Shown here one piece after another: positions 46,910-58,723 of a stretch of 64,000 nt of DNA. Under the pieces are notes generated by a model. That model worked only from the letters and a program-made list of their open reading frames with translations, searched no databases and was not told the DNA's origin. A program made the translations under genes and the position numbers. This DNA comes from Fasciolopsis buskii (Eukaryota > Platyhelminthes > Trematoda > Plagiorchiida > Fasciolidae). The stretch covers positions 124,001 through 188,000 of the forward strand of contig LUCM01006255.1 of NCBI GenBank assembly GCA_008360955.1. The letters run 5' to 3'. How positions within the stretch are numbered: the stretch's first letter is position 1; each line of letters starts with the position of its first letter.

Positions 46910-49900
46910 AGTTCACTGGTTAATGAACTTGTAAGCTGCAAGGCTGACTAAAACCAGGGACAAAAGTTTCATTTACCAGCGGGAATTTTTGCTTCAAGCA
47001 AAAAAGTTATCCTGTTTATAAACCGTTTTGTCACTGCCAGTGCTGACTGTTCATTGCCATAGAGCCAACATAGGCAATAATTTAAAACTTCTCATTTGTT
47101 ATCTGCATTTTTAATTTTTACCCGATCATGAAAAATACTTATTTTACATGATTTCAGTAAGCAGTTTGTGACCGATTCGGATACACTGAGCACATTCTAA
47201 AGGTCTTCATTCGCCTTGATCCGAAAACGACAGCCAAGTTCGGTGTTTTATTCGAGACAATCTTTGTGCCATTTATTTTAGCTTTAACTTTGGCCAGGCT
47301 TTGTTAGAGAACATGCAAGTGGACGGAAAGGCTATGCTTTTCTTATGAAGCAACAAGCCGTATATGTTATTAAGACGTCCACCAAATCACCAAATTTTCA
47401 TTTGGATAATATTCTACTTTCCTTGATTTTAAAAGCATGAGCAGTTTCGATGTTCTTATTCCGGGAAGAATGAAAACATTCTGTGATTGCATTGCGTCCC
47501 GGAAGTAGACGGACTGTCTGTGGTAGTTCCGGGAATAGCTGTCGGTGCGAGTTCATGTCGAATTACTTAGCCACAATGATAGATTCGGTAATCCGTCGCA
47601 TCCCACCAGTTTTCACGCAAGAGGTAAAAATGCTTGTAGGTTCACATATGATTATATAATCTTTACCAGGAGTAGTCTACAATAGTTAAGTGTGCTAGAC
47701 AAGAAAGGCAGGGGTATATTCAGGCGTACGATGCGAAAGGTTTAGATAAGAATTCTATAATCGCCGACCAGTTTTCAAATAACAAGAATAAAATAGACGT
47801 AGATCGACTGATTTCTATTAAGGTGTACTGTATGTAGCTAATTTCTGGAAAGCTTCATCAGACTATGGTAAACACGATAAAAGCCAGGCAATTTCAGTTT
47901 TGGAAGCTGTATTTATCGTTGTTTTTTCATCCAACCTGAGTGGACACGTCCGTTCCGTTTGTGATTGAAAATCACAAGATCAATAAGAGTACTTCTATTG
48001 TATTTCTATTGTGAACTAGGAATTTTAAGATGCATCTGTTCAAAATGCAAGCTTCCTTTGGATTCAAACCTGAACCTTAAATCCGGATGAACAAATAGGT
48101 ACTATCCAAAATGGAATCAAATGCTTGTTTCTCGAAACTTTTCTGAACACTGTGGTATTCCACTGTGCAGCGAACTGACTAGTAAAACATCATTGAAATC
48201 GCAGACTTCGGTTAAATTGACAGATCAGAGCACACCAATAATTCCGTTCGACTTTCAGTTAAACTAACAACCTGCTTCCCTCCTCCTCTTACCCCCTGGC
48301 GCACACGTTTTTACTTTTCGCCTGAATATTAGACAAGAACAATATAGTTCATTGGAATCAGCACACTGCATGCACACGCACTCGCAATCTCACCAGCCAT
48401 ATAACGGGACTGCTCTGTAACAGGACAGTCTATCCAGTCAGATGATCACATTGCGCACCTTCAACGAAGTTGATGATTACCGATGATAAACGACAAAAAG
48501 CATGTCGAGTTTTTATATTCCTAAACATTTGTGTGCTTCAATCCGTGGCGATTAGGTTTTTCCCCCTAACTCGTGATATTCAAAATGCCTCGTCTTCTTC
48601 ACCAGATGGCGGTACCAAATAAGAGAGGAGAGTCAGAAGAGATAGAATCTCTGCATAGTAGAATCAAATGTTCTGCGTATTATTTGCTTTTTCATAGATA
48701 AAACTTCGTAGGATGTTCTGTCAAGACCTGTTTTTCATGAAAACAACCGGTGAATAGGGAAAAGGTCTGCAGATTTGTAACCCATTTTTTTCGTAAATAC
48801 GCACGAATTAATCAGAAGCGCTGCAGACTAGATGTTCACGCGAAACAACAATTTGCTGGCCATCAAATATCTTACAAATATTTTCACTTGATAACAAAGC
48901 TAGTAATGTGAGTCTTTTATAAGTAATCGGTTGAAAATGAACTGTAAGGGCAGTTTGTTGATGATTTCGACTTTGTACACGTTTCGATGTCTTGTCTATA
49001 AGACCGATTAGGAACCGAGGCCATAACGATTAGTATTCAAGCACTCGGTGCAGCTATCTACATGAAACCTCGAGCGTGCCGATGTTTAGATTCTTTCCTG
49101 TGTGCCAGTTTAGACTTGTTGCCCGTTTAATTTTCGCAAAAAGAAAATAGGAGAATAATACTTATTACTTCTTTTGTTTGATCAATAATAGTGAAGTTAA
49201 ACTAAATAACCATGAATACTGTGATGCAAAGTGCAACTAGCCTGGGTTTGTTTGGGCAAGCATTGTCCTTTTCATCAAAAATGTGAACTGCCTAGGGGAA
49301 TCCTTCCATCCATCCATCCACCATTTCATTGTAAATAAACTTTGCTTTCGGTAACATCTTTTGATTTATATACGCTAGTATTTGGGTAGTTCAAACTAAG
49401 AGCTTTTGAACAGACTTACCTGTTGCATTTATATTATGAAAACATGTAAACGCTTGGTAAAGTACTTTGCATGTCAAAACGTTCCCATTTTCCAAGGCAA
49501 AAGAATACATTCGTAAACACCAATGTGTTGGCCACATTAACCCGGTTAAAATGTGATCGGTAGATGAATTAGCAATGTTGTTCCCAGAAGTCAGCAGGTT
49601 GACAACATAAACAGTACTAAATCTGTTCGGGAAAGAAATATTGCGCCAGCAAAAGTGAAGCCCATAACCACCTCTTGATCAGTCTTATTTCATTTTTCAG
49701 CTTACTATGAAGTTGATTTGTTTGACTGATTTCGCTTTGGACTAAACGTTTTTGGGGATAGATCACAATTAATCCGGTCAGATTTACGCTAGGGAAAACC
49801 AGCTCGAGTTTCACTGCCACTGGAGTTCATCAGTTGTTCATGCCTTCAACCCATTCATGGTATGAAAGAAGAATTTCCCGATGAAGGAAGTGTACGCCAC

Positions 49901-50435
49901 CAAGGCTAGTTTTATCATTCCGTTCGTTATTCCCTGGAAGTATTATTTCTTTTATTTTATTTTCTAGCACCAACTAGGACTGAAAAAGATAGTTGAACAC
50001 TCGTCAAATTGGTGTCCATTTAGGTTACCCGTCTACATGAAAACCATTCTGTAAATCACTATTTCAAATATTACCCTAAGGCTCTATCCATGCGATGTCA
50101 TCCATTGAGTAAAAAAACTAGATATGAACAGAATGGTGGCCGACTAGTAGAGTTTACTTTTCTTATATAAATTTGAGATTCGTATTCACCGTAAAAACAT
50201 GGTAACAAAATGGCTGAATAATTAACTGGTGATCAAAGAAACAAATCAATAAAGAATTTGTTAGCTTACAGATAGGAATTTTAATGTAATGTATGTGCAT
50301 GTACACAAGTGCAACGAAATTCAATGAATCATTGATTATTACAAGTGACAAAAGAACATATTGAAGACGTTACAATTATATGAATGAACAGATTGCATAC
50401 AATTTCTCAAAGAAGACCTCTCTTTTTCTTCACAG
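46910..50435. other. no convincing gene
   Basis: A short CCAT run lies at 49305-49322. Open frames are short and chance-like. No repeats or RNA genes are recognised. Confidence 0.35.
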
Positions 50436-50516
50436 AAGTATATTTTGCTCACGGATGGATGAATAGAGTTTCACCGGAAGCACAAGACCGGTTTTGCGGT
50501 TATTGCCGTTCTTCAG
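50436..50516 (+). CDS. putative internal exon with textbook splice sites
   Basis: Acceptor CTCTCTTTTTCTTCACAG and donor TTCAG|GTATGA bound 81 nt. The frame VYFAHGWMNRVSPEAQDRFC continues GYCRSS, giving a CxxC pair. Carry-over is two bases in and one out. It lies 61 bp upstream of the foldback at 50578. The family is unknown. Confidence 0.45.
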
Positions 50517-50577
50517 GTATGAGTACCCGGTATTCTTCTGTCCAGCCATCCCTATACTCGTGCGCTTCTTTCTTAGT

Positions 50578-50831
50578 TTCTCACTAGAATCTTGCTTGAA
50601 TCATTAGGATCATGAATGAATGGTGAATCCATTTAAGAATCACATGGTAATTCATGGGAGGATTTTCGTCTGTCAGGCATGGCTAACCTTCAGAAAGGAG
50701 AGACTAGGCCCGAATGTATTGGTTAGCCTTGCCTGATCGACGAAAATCCCCCCATGAATCACCACGTGATTCTTAAATGGGTCCACCATCCATTCATGCT
50801 CCTAACGATTCAAATGAGATTTTAGTGAGAA
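50578..50831. mobile_element. foldback element, 110-bp inverted arms
   Basis: Arms 50578-50689 and 50721-50831 are reverse complements at roughly 85% identity, separated by 31 bp. Matching blocks include TTTAAGAATCAC/GTGATTCTTAAA, GATTTTCGTC/GACGAAAATC and GGCTAACC/GGTTAGCC. No coding capacity. It would form a long hairpin in DNA or transcript. Confidence 0.8.
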
Positions 50832-51905
50832 GACCTCCCTTTGTTCACCCTAAGTTGGGACTTTCTAGTGAATAAGTGAAATAATCATTTTTCGAATACA
50901 GTCTTGTTTTCTTCAGTTATAACAATCTCTTGTTGTGATTTACGCGTAGGAGTATATGAAACAAGCAGTCAGGCGGGATATTTTCCAAGCTGTTCCCATT
51001 AACGTCTTCAAGGAACCTGGAGGAAAGTAGAAACACCTATCGGTAGTGATACATAGGAAAAAAATTGCAGAATACACTATTAGTCTGATGTTTGCAAAGA
51101 AGTGATGCAACAAATTGTCCATCAAAGAAACCAAAGGGCTGAGTTTGAGCAGCTGTCTTAAAGACATCTGAAGATACCGACTGAAAGGGATGATTTATTG
51201 GGGAAATTTTTGTGGGGTTTTAGATAAATTGCCATCTAGCAACAGAAGTTTAAACGATAGCATACTGATTCGGTTAGGCTCTTAAGGCCGCTTCTTATCC
51301 TTTCATTGGCCATGCGCCGATCCACGAGTCCCCGAAACATGAATGAATGGATTAATACTCAACACAAAGGATGCGCGTGTTTGCAATATGCTATTGACGT
51401 AATTTCCTGCTTCGTACAGTTTAAGAGTGCAAATATTCACTGCACTTTTTTCTTAAACTTAAAAATGAACAGAGCCGCGTTTGAACATTTTCATGAATGT
51501 GGCTGCTAGATTAATGAATGTGTGGTTACTCACGAATCTAGCGATCGCTTATTGGCACTTCCCAGATGTGCATAGATAAGTGGACGGAGCACGTGACCGG
51601 CACTAGTTGCCGGACAAAATAACGCATAGACCATTCTCGCAGAGTAATGTATTATGTCAAAGAATCACTGTCCATGTCGTATCAAAACTAAGCTCACCGT
51701 CGAAGTTTTGACAGCATTTTCCAACTGTGTACGATCGACATCCTCCGTCCCTTGTGTCAACTGCTGCTCAACTTCATCAGGAACCATTGTGAGCTAAACT
51801 CGCAGTCTATCAGCTACTCGCGCTAGCTTCTAGCGGGCTAATTCAAAACATCTGGTAGTAAAGTACAGATAATTTTCAATAATAACATTTGATTGTAAAA
51901 CTTGC

Positions 51906-51970
51906 CTTGAGAAAGACTACCCACGGTAGTCGAAACGTTGGCGCATTACATCTACCAACAACGCTGTGTT
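51906..51970 (+). repeat. Penelope-type hairpin/GAAACGTT motif
   Basis: CTTGAGAAA is followed by a 7-bp perfect hairpin GACTACC-CAC-GGTAGTC (51915-51931) and GAAACGTTGG. This helix II plus GAAA layout is typical of the hammerhead-derived ends of Penelope-like elements, although the CTGATGA box is degenerate here. A diverged relative lies at 25725-25800 on the minus strand. Confidence 0.45.
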
Positions 51971-52130
51971 ATTAATATTATATCATTCACAACAAAATAC
52001 AGGATCACCTTTGGAATATTCTGCTTTATTAAAACAAATAATGTATCCATACTCCATTATGAATGATTTCAGAAGAAAGCCTTAGGAACGACTCGTTACG
52101 TTTGGGCCAAAAGTATTTTCAAATATTTGT

Positions 52131-52352
52131 GTGATGTTGCTCTGGTCCGTTGAAAATAAGCGGATAATTTTGCCCTACCAGATGCCAAACGCAGAGTTGG
52201 CACTGGAGTTACGTTCAAGCCAATCTCTAGGACCCTTTAAGTACTACCGTGTTCCAAAAGAGTTCTCAATAAGCCAACCAGAAATATCATATAAATTTGG
52301 GACAGAAAAGCGACGGAAACCAGAATCAAACCAACCTGGAGTCACTTTGTAG
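52131..52352 (+). CDS. 73-codon open frame, unknown
   Basis: Contains NAELALELRSSQSLGPFKYY and KFGTEKRRKPESNQPG before TAG. Charged and proline-containing. It may belong to the same degraded retroelement as the 51.9 kb motif or be an exon. The 52.5-52.9 kb stretch after it is pyrimidine-rich and non-coding. Confidence 0.28.
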   Translation: MMLLWSVENKRIILPYQMPNAELALELRSSQSLGPFKYYRVPKEFSISQPEISYKFGTEKRRKPESNQPGVTL

Positions 52353-53206
52353 ATCACCTGTGGACATTAAATAAACGTCACGCGAACATCAACGTACGTT
52401 TTGTAGTAGAACCAGGTCATCCCAGCAAGCCACACCCAGCTGAAAAGGAAAAGTCACAATTCACCGCTGATAATCACATGGATATCTGTAACAGTGCTTC
52501 CGTGGGCAAATGGAAATACCCGGTAGAGCCCTCATTCCCCAGTCCCTAAATTGTAACCGGCTTATTTCTTGCAACTTTAATGCTTACTTCTTGTTCCCTA
52601 TTTATCTCGTTTCTCTTCCCAAACGAATTCAGTTTTCTAGCCTGCTTTCATCGCTTCTTGTCTACATGTGAGCACTTTTAGCCTGGGCTGTTTCCACTTG
52701 GGCACACCTGACTAATAGTGACCTCCGCGTTCCTATTGTAACTACTGGCTTCCTTTGCCTTTCTGTTGACATCCCTTTTCATGCATCAGGCTTTTTGTCG
52801 CACTGGTTTTTCGTTCCTCTTTACTGGGTCGCCCAAAGTGTTTCTGCCTTATAAGAGTTGAATTTCCGTTCAGCTCAAATGTTGCACCACATATGTTTAT
52901 CCGAGGCTACTTGCTATCGCCACGGTCCGAACTATTTCCCATCGATTTCCCAAATTAGTGGCCACTTCCTCCAGGACAAGAGATGATTTCATTCCTTTTA
53001 TAATGATTTTGACCTGCATAGATCGGTGCGCTTCAGTTCTTGCCGATACGAAATGAGATATATCGATTCTCCAAATCTTCCAACATGATTGCCCTATAAA
53101 AGTGAGGTGTTTAACATGATCGTGGTTTCACATGCGCGCAGCTTACTTATTCATTTTTGAACTGGAAATCGAGTACGTGACCCAAAAGTAACCATTTGCA
53201 ACGCAG

Positions 53207-53438
53207 ATGGATGAAATGACCTCACCAATGGTTCTGTTCGACCAAGAGCGGGAAACGCTTTATAAAAGGTCAGCAACGACGGAGAATCACCCGTGGGTTG
53301 AGCCAATGCTAATTAAAGTATTTGAACAACGAGAACGAAAGCAGTTTGAAACACTAGATGCCGATCAGTTATTTGACGAGAACCGAGTGATGACACATAC
53401 CGCTAACTGCTTACTTTCTGTTCATTCCTGTCGATCTT
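53207..53438 (+). CDS. putative exon with GTGAGT donor, acidic
   Basis: Starts at ATG directly after CAACGCAG and ends at ATCTT|GTGAGT. The frame MDEMTSPMVLFDQERETLYK continues QRERKQFETLDADQLFDENR. Very rich in Glu, Asp, Arg and Gln. One base carries over and fits an exon starting with two bases at 53707 or at 53963. Unrecognised. Confidence 0.45.
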
Positions 53439-53706
53439 GTGAGTGGAACATTCTGCTTTTTTCATGTTGCATTGCACAAAATAAGTGATGAAATGTTCCC
53501 AAACATTTTACAAATTGTGAGCGTTAATTCGCTTGAGTAATTCTAAAACAGACAGTTTGTAACCCCGCTTGGGAGTTCATCGTTTGTTCGCTAAGAAATG
53601 ATAGCTTCCCATTCCGATTGTTTGACCGCACTTCCATCGACCGCATCATGACAAACAGAAGACCTATGGAAAGAGGATTATCGCCGTAGGTGCCCACGCA
53701 GTTCAG

Positions 53707-53861
53707 TTGGATTGATAAATAAAAAGACAATTCAACACGTTTTGAATGACTGTTTGGACCAAGTAGGTCAATGGGATAAAATGAAAACAGTACTGAATGA
53801 TGCGGGCAGTCAACTCCAACGGCACGACCAAAGTACCATTTACGTCGATTTCATCGACAAC
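53707..53861 (+). CDS. putative second exon of the 53-kb gene
   Basis: Acceptor CGCAGTTCAG; frame KTIQHVLNDCLDQVGQWDKM and then TVLNDAGSQLQRHDQSTIYV, ending at GACAAC|GTAATT in phase 0. Helical, acidic composition. It fits the phase from 53438. Joining it onward to 53963 gives an early stop, so one of the joins is wrong. Confidence 0.38.
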
Positions 53862-53962
53862 GTAATTTTCTAAATATTTTGAGGAAGTAAGGCTAGAATC
53901 CAACAGTGCATTTGTCAACCAGTCACAGTGATTTTTCTTCAAGTTACGAAGTTCGATTTTAG

Positions 53963-54132
53963 CTTATTGCGCAAAATTTATGATCGAAACCTACTTCCTA
54001 TTAGCCATGCCGAGATTGTACTGGAAGTTCAAAAATCGAAGACCAGAAAGCAACGTGTATGTTAGCAGAAAAATAACCAAAGTTCTCGGAGGAACACCAA
54101 AGATCATAAAAGGCAAGTCCAGCCAATCTTAA
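53963..54132 (+). CDS. putative terminal exon of the 53-kb gene
   Basis: Acceptor TTCGATTTTAG. Spliced directly from 53438 the frame runs to TAA at 54130, with MPRLYWKFKNRRPESNVYVS and a basic tail. A competing frame here reads LLRKIYDRNLLPISHAEIVL to a GTGTAT donor. Only one can be real. Confidence 0.33.
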
Positions 54133-54345
54133 ATATCCCCGCAGCAGTTTTCTTGGAAATTGCGGATTCCTCATAGAAAATACTAAGGTTTTCTTCCACC
54201 ATATCAGCACGTTTTTATTACATTGAATGTCTTGTTCTAACACAAGCAGTGGCCGAGTGAAGTGTTTTCTGTAATCCCTTGGACAAAAAGATAGAGAGTG
54301 GCTATTTTTTAGGGTCAAAAAAACGTTTTTTATCAAAACACACAT

Positions 54346-55450
54346 TCAAAGTTTTCTACGAAGAAAAAATGTAATAATTTGCTTTTGCCCCGCCAGCTCA
54401 CGCTGAAGACATTATGCATTGAGGGGCACTCTTGGTTGCCAACACTTGGAAGAACGGAAAGCAACAGAATCCTCTGGAAATTATGCATAGGAACACTAAA
54501 AGGCTTAAACTGTATAAATAGTCTGTCAATTATCCTCCGAATTGGCTACTGGGGAATGTGATACCTACAGACAGTACACCTGAGAAAAATTTCTTCCAAA
54601 CAACGACGACACTTCGTAATTTCAAGGCTTCGTCAATACTGTACATTTGTCTAAACGAATGTGCGAAACTATCTTTGTTCGCTCAATAGCAATTTGACTT
54701 TCAATTCATTTTTGGATGATAACCTAAGAAGTACCAGAAATGTGCAATTCATTCACTAAAGGGGTGAATGACTTTATTTCCAGTCGCAAGCTATTAGTTT
54801 CGTCCACCTTCAACTGTAGTGATTTACGTGAGAACGAAAACCGGTTCCAAATCCAAATGTTGAATACACCTTGACCAATCCCAAGTAGTTTCACACTCTA
54901 AAAAGTAATAACACTCAAGAACCATAGACAAGAATGCATGCATTCGATTCGGTCTGTACAAAATGTTTTTAATGAAATTTTGTGCCAACCACTAAATTGA
55001 CTGTGTACACTCAGCTACTATAATTCTGTGTCAAGTGCATATTTTACCCATCAGTGCACGTCTTTAGTTATTATCTGGTTTGCGACCAACAAATAAACAG
55101 TGCTCCTTCCTCATTTATTAGGAACTTGTTAATCAGGAATTCCGTCTCTTGTCTCTTTTTTCCTTATTGCTCCAAAGGAAACGGTCTTCACGGCGTTAGC
55201 TCTGAATTCCAAATTTTGTTCAGGATATCAATAAACAATCCTTTACTATGAGGACACTTTACATTGTTCTTTTGCGTGCTATCCGCAATTTACTGAATGT
55301 CAAAGCAACTTAGACAACAATCTTTATGTCGCCCTAAGCTTGCAACGCAAATTAGTGATGAGTAATCCACAAGACCAAACAGGCATGGTCACTGGTCGAT
55401 GCCGTGACTTTGTGCAACTATTCATTGTGAACTAACAATCAATAAACCTG
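54346..55450. other. no convincing gene
   Basis: Only short chance-like open frames. Nothing recognised. Confidence 0.35.
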
Positions 55451-55454
55451 GTAC

Positions 55455-55575
55455 TAACTGTGTAATTGTTTCAACTATATCGAGAATCTTTAGCAGTACA
55501 TATTCACCGCGTCCAAGACGGGACGCGAACTTGGGAGTCGAAAGCTCTAACCACTGGACCAACCGGACAAGTATT
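55455..55575 (-). mobile_element. tRNA-derived SINE copy, minus strand
   Basis: On the minus strand: A-box-like TTGGTCCAGTGGTTAGAGC, B-box-like AGTTCGCGTCCC, then GCGGTGAATATGTACTG and TTGAAACAATTACACAG. These align in order with the head and body of the copy at 2116-2335. Confidence 0.62.
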
Positions 55576-57180
55576 TATCAGTTCTTACTAGCGAGCACAA
55601 TAGCAAACCTACCATGGCAAGCCCCCATCGTCTTCAGAAACAAGTGTTTTAGTAAGGTCAGGTTTCCTAAGCTAAATTGTGACATTCTCAACCGATATTA
55701 ATGGTCTCCCGATTTTATAGTGATTTATAACTACTCTGTGTAGTTACAAAGTCTACTCATCCTCGTGCAGGTTGTGTTGACGAAGTTCATCTGAAAATGT
55801 TGCACTGAATACGCAGAGTTTCGCAAAAGACACACGAGCACGTCAGTTTTTTATGCACAAACGGTTTGAACGCTTTATTGTTGCTAAATTCTGTCTTGTT
55901 AGGTACATTTTATAATATACAGGATAGCGCACCTCATTTGGCCACGTACTTCCATCGCATAGTGCTGAGGTGTAAAACAAAGTCCGGTGTGCTAACTGGT
56001 GGGATTGTGAAACTATTCCAAAAATTATGCCATAACTTTTCTACGACTAATAAGCCAGTAAAACTGAAGCGTAAATTTAACGTGGACAGGAAATTTGCGT
56101 GTAATATCATGGTAGGAAATAGTATCCAGCCGGTATATACGTTACTGAATGCTACCAAATCAATAAGAGACTAAGTACCCTCATTGCTTGTGCGCGTAGT
56201 ATCTGAATAATGACATATCGGTCTCGGCCTATGCGACAGGCAAAGTTTTATTCAGTTTGGTGCAATAGGCAGTGGTTTGTATACCGAATGTGTTAACTCT
56301 TCGACCCATTTCCCCAAAATGTTTGGTTATTGCATATATCGCGTAAATCTCGGATGCTTTGTCTAATTCTCTAATATCGTGTGTGACAAATCATGCACCG
56401 AATCGTAATGGGATTTTGCATGCACATTCACATCCAAAGGTGTAAACAAATTTGTGGACCCTTGCAATCATCACTTGTGGTTCTAAGTCTTTTCATGCTG
56501 TCACCGGAATTCATGTTTCATTTGGAAGAAATCGATTAGTTCTTGTTGCATGTTTATCTGATGTTATAGTATGGAGTTGTTTGGTGGCAGCTTAGACGCA
56601 ATATCTTTTGGGCGACAAATTAATGAAGCCTTATCTCCGTGGCATTCCTGAGATTATTGTAGGTTATACTGTGCATGTTAGATGTTTCTCTGCAAATCTT
56701 GGTCTCAAGGTTTTAGATATTCTTGGCCAATCTGTCAATCATTGATTGGTATTGGAATAATACACTTTAGTGGGTCTAGAGAACCTGCTGGTTTGAAGGT
56801 TTCAAGCAGACCAAAGTAGGTTGTGTCAGATGTCTATTTTGTCTTTCATTTGCAAGCATTTCTCGACTACAGTCTAGGAATGAAAATCGGCTTTTCTTTC
56901 CACCCTACTTAGACTGCCATTTTCAGTTGGTTTGTTTCGCAGGGGAAATCTGCAAAATACTGGTTTTTAGGTGACTTCCCTAGTCAGTCCTTGTTTATCG
57001 TGAAATTATTCAAACAACTGGTTGAAATGGAAACAACTATCCCTCTAGGCCACATTTCAGCAGCAAATTTCGTGGCTTGGAATAAAATCCTCAACGTTCA
57101 CAATCAGTGAAGTGCCGTGACGACTTTGCCCGGAAATCTTGAGCGCACGCGATTTCTTGAACGACCTACACGAATAATGG
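55576..57180. other. no convincing gene
   Basis: One open frame (55866-56174, 102 codons) lacks support. The sequence up to about 57.1 kb gives no motif; the last part may belong to the LINE 5' region. Confidence 0.3.
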
Positions 57181-57195
57181 CACACTTCCCGTGGA

Positions 57196-57220
57196 AAGTC
57201 GCAGTGGATAACTGCGACTT
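57196..57220 (+). repeat. 10-bp perfect hairpin in LINE leader
   Basis: AAGTCGCAGT, loop GGATA, ACTGCGACTT. It lies about 190 bp upstream of the first conserved endonuclease residues. Confidence 0.55.
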
Positions 57221-57267
57221 CCCTCTCTTTTATTCAACCTGTCTCTCATTTCTCCAACCCAATCTGT

Positions 57268-58723
57268 TTGCCCCTTCTGCCTACCCATAGTAACTCCATT
57301 GATAATACGCCCGATACTCCCAACGGTTTATCGTCAAGTAGTGTAGTAGGTGGTTTTCAGTCTGTTAGCTCACATATTCTCAAGCCTCGTCAGCCTCTGA
57401 ATCTGGGTTCCTTCAATGTGCGTACTTTAATGCAGGCTGGCCAACAGGCGTGTTTGGCTCTGACAGTGGACTCACTTTCGATTGATGTCTGCTGCGTGAG
57501 TGAAACACGAATTCAGGATTCGAGTAGAGTAATTCAGCTAACTGCGTCAAACGTCTCGTCAAGATATTTCCTTCGCACTTCAGGAGACGAAGCAGCTCAA
57601 GCTGTGGGTCAACGCGGTGTAGGAAGTCTTGAGTGAGAAGGCTGAAGCAGCCCTTTTAGATTGGATCCCAGTCAACAGTCGCTTGTGTGCCATGAGACTG
57701 CAGGGATCAGTCGGCGTCCGAACGGATAGTAGTGTTAAGCGTAGTTTATTTGTTATCTCGGCATACGCTCCCACAGACTGCAGCACTGATATGGAGAAAG
57801 ACGAATTTTACGATAACCTCGTCACTCTTGTTCGGAAGAGCAAACGCTCTGACATTGTAGTGGTAGCAGGTGACTTTAATGCACAAGTTGGAAAACTGAG
57901 TGCATCGGAGTCCTGTTTAGGTGGGCGATGCGCCTTGCCTGCACAGCGAACAGACAACGGAGAAAGGCTTCTCCAATTCTGTGCAGATAATCATTTATTC
58001 CTATCTAGTACGAATTTCCGACATAGTTCGCGTCGCACAGCGACGTGGCGTTATAACTCGACAGGTACACTGAGTCAGATTGACCATATCGCAGTTAGCT
58101 ACCGTTGGCGCGGTTCTGTCCAGAACTGTATATCAGACTGGACCGCGTATGTCGAATCGGATCATGCGTTAGTTTTGATGCGATTTTCGCTGCAGCTGAA
58201 TGGCCATCGACGCAGGCCACAGACCCGATTGGCTGTCGGACGTTTGTCTGATTCGGCTGTTCGCAACAGCTACGAACAGAATCTGTCCGAGGAACTAAGA
58301 ACTGCGACCAGTAGCAATGTAGACGATCAGTGGGATCAAATTAAGCAGACGATGCATTTGGCAGCAAATTTCGCCTGCGGTCCCAGATCTAGTGTTCATC
58401 AAAAGCACTGGATCTCTCAAGCGTCGCTAATTCTAATGGAGCAAAAACGCGAGCTGCCTAACTGCAAGGAAATGAATAAGATGTGTCGGCAGTTGCAGCG
58501 TCAGTTGACGATAAGCCTTGGGAATGACCGCGAAAACTGGTGGATTAAGGTAGCCGAAGAGATGGAAGTGGCATCCGCTTCAGGTAACAGTCAAAGACTG
58601 TTTAAGCTTATACGCGACAGCGGTGGGCGGCGAACTTCGGTTAGTGAAGTCGTGTGCGATAAGAATGGAGAGCTCATCCAATGCAGACAGGAAAGACTGG
58701 ACTGCTGGGCAGAACATTTCTAG
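57268..58723 (+). pseudogene. LINE endonuclease domain, frameshifted
   Basis: All main AP-endonuclease motifs can be read: FNVRTL (about 57415), the catalytic Glu in SETRI (57502), GDFNAQVG (57869) and SDHALV (58157). The frame shifts near 57625, where a few bases around VLSEKAEAALLDW are missing, and a TAG at 58721 stops the second part. The domain would cut target DNA to prime reverse transcription. The motifs survive but the protein cannot be made in one piece. Confidence 0.82.

Noticed and set aside
54001..54345. 114-codon minus-strand open frame
   Set aside because: Composition is typical of chance frames and it overlaps a better plus-strand exon candidate; kept out of the annotation.
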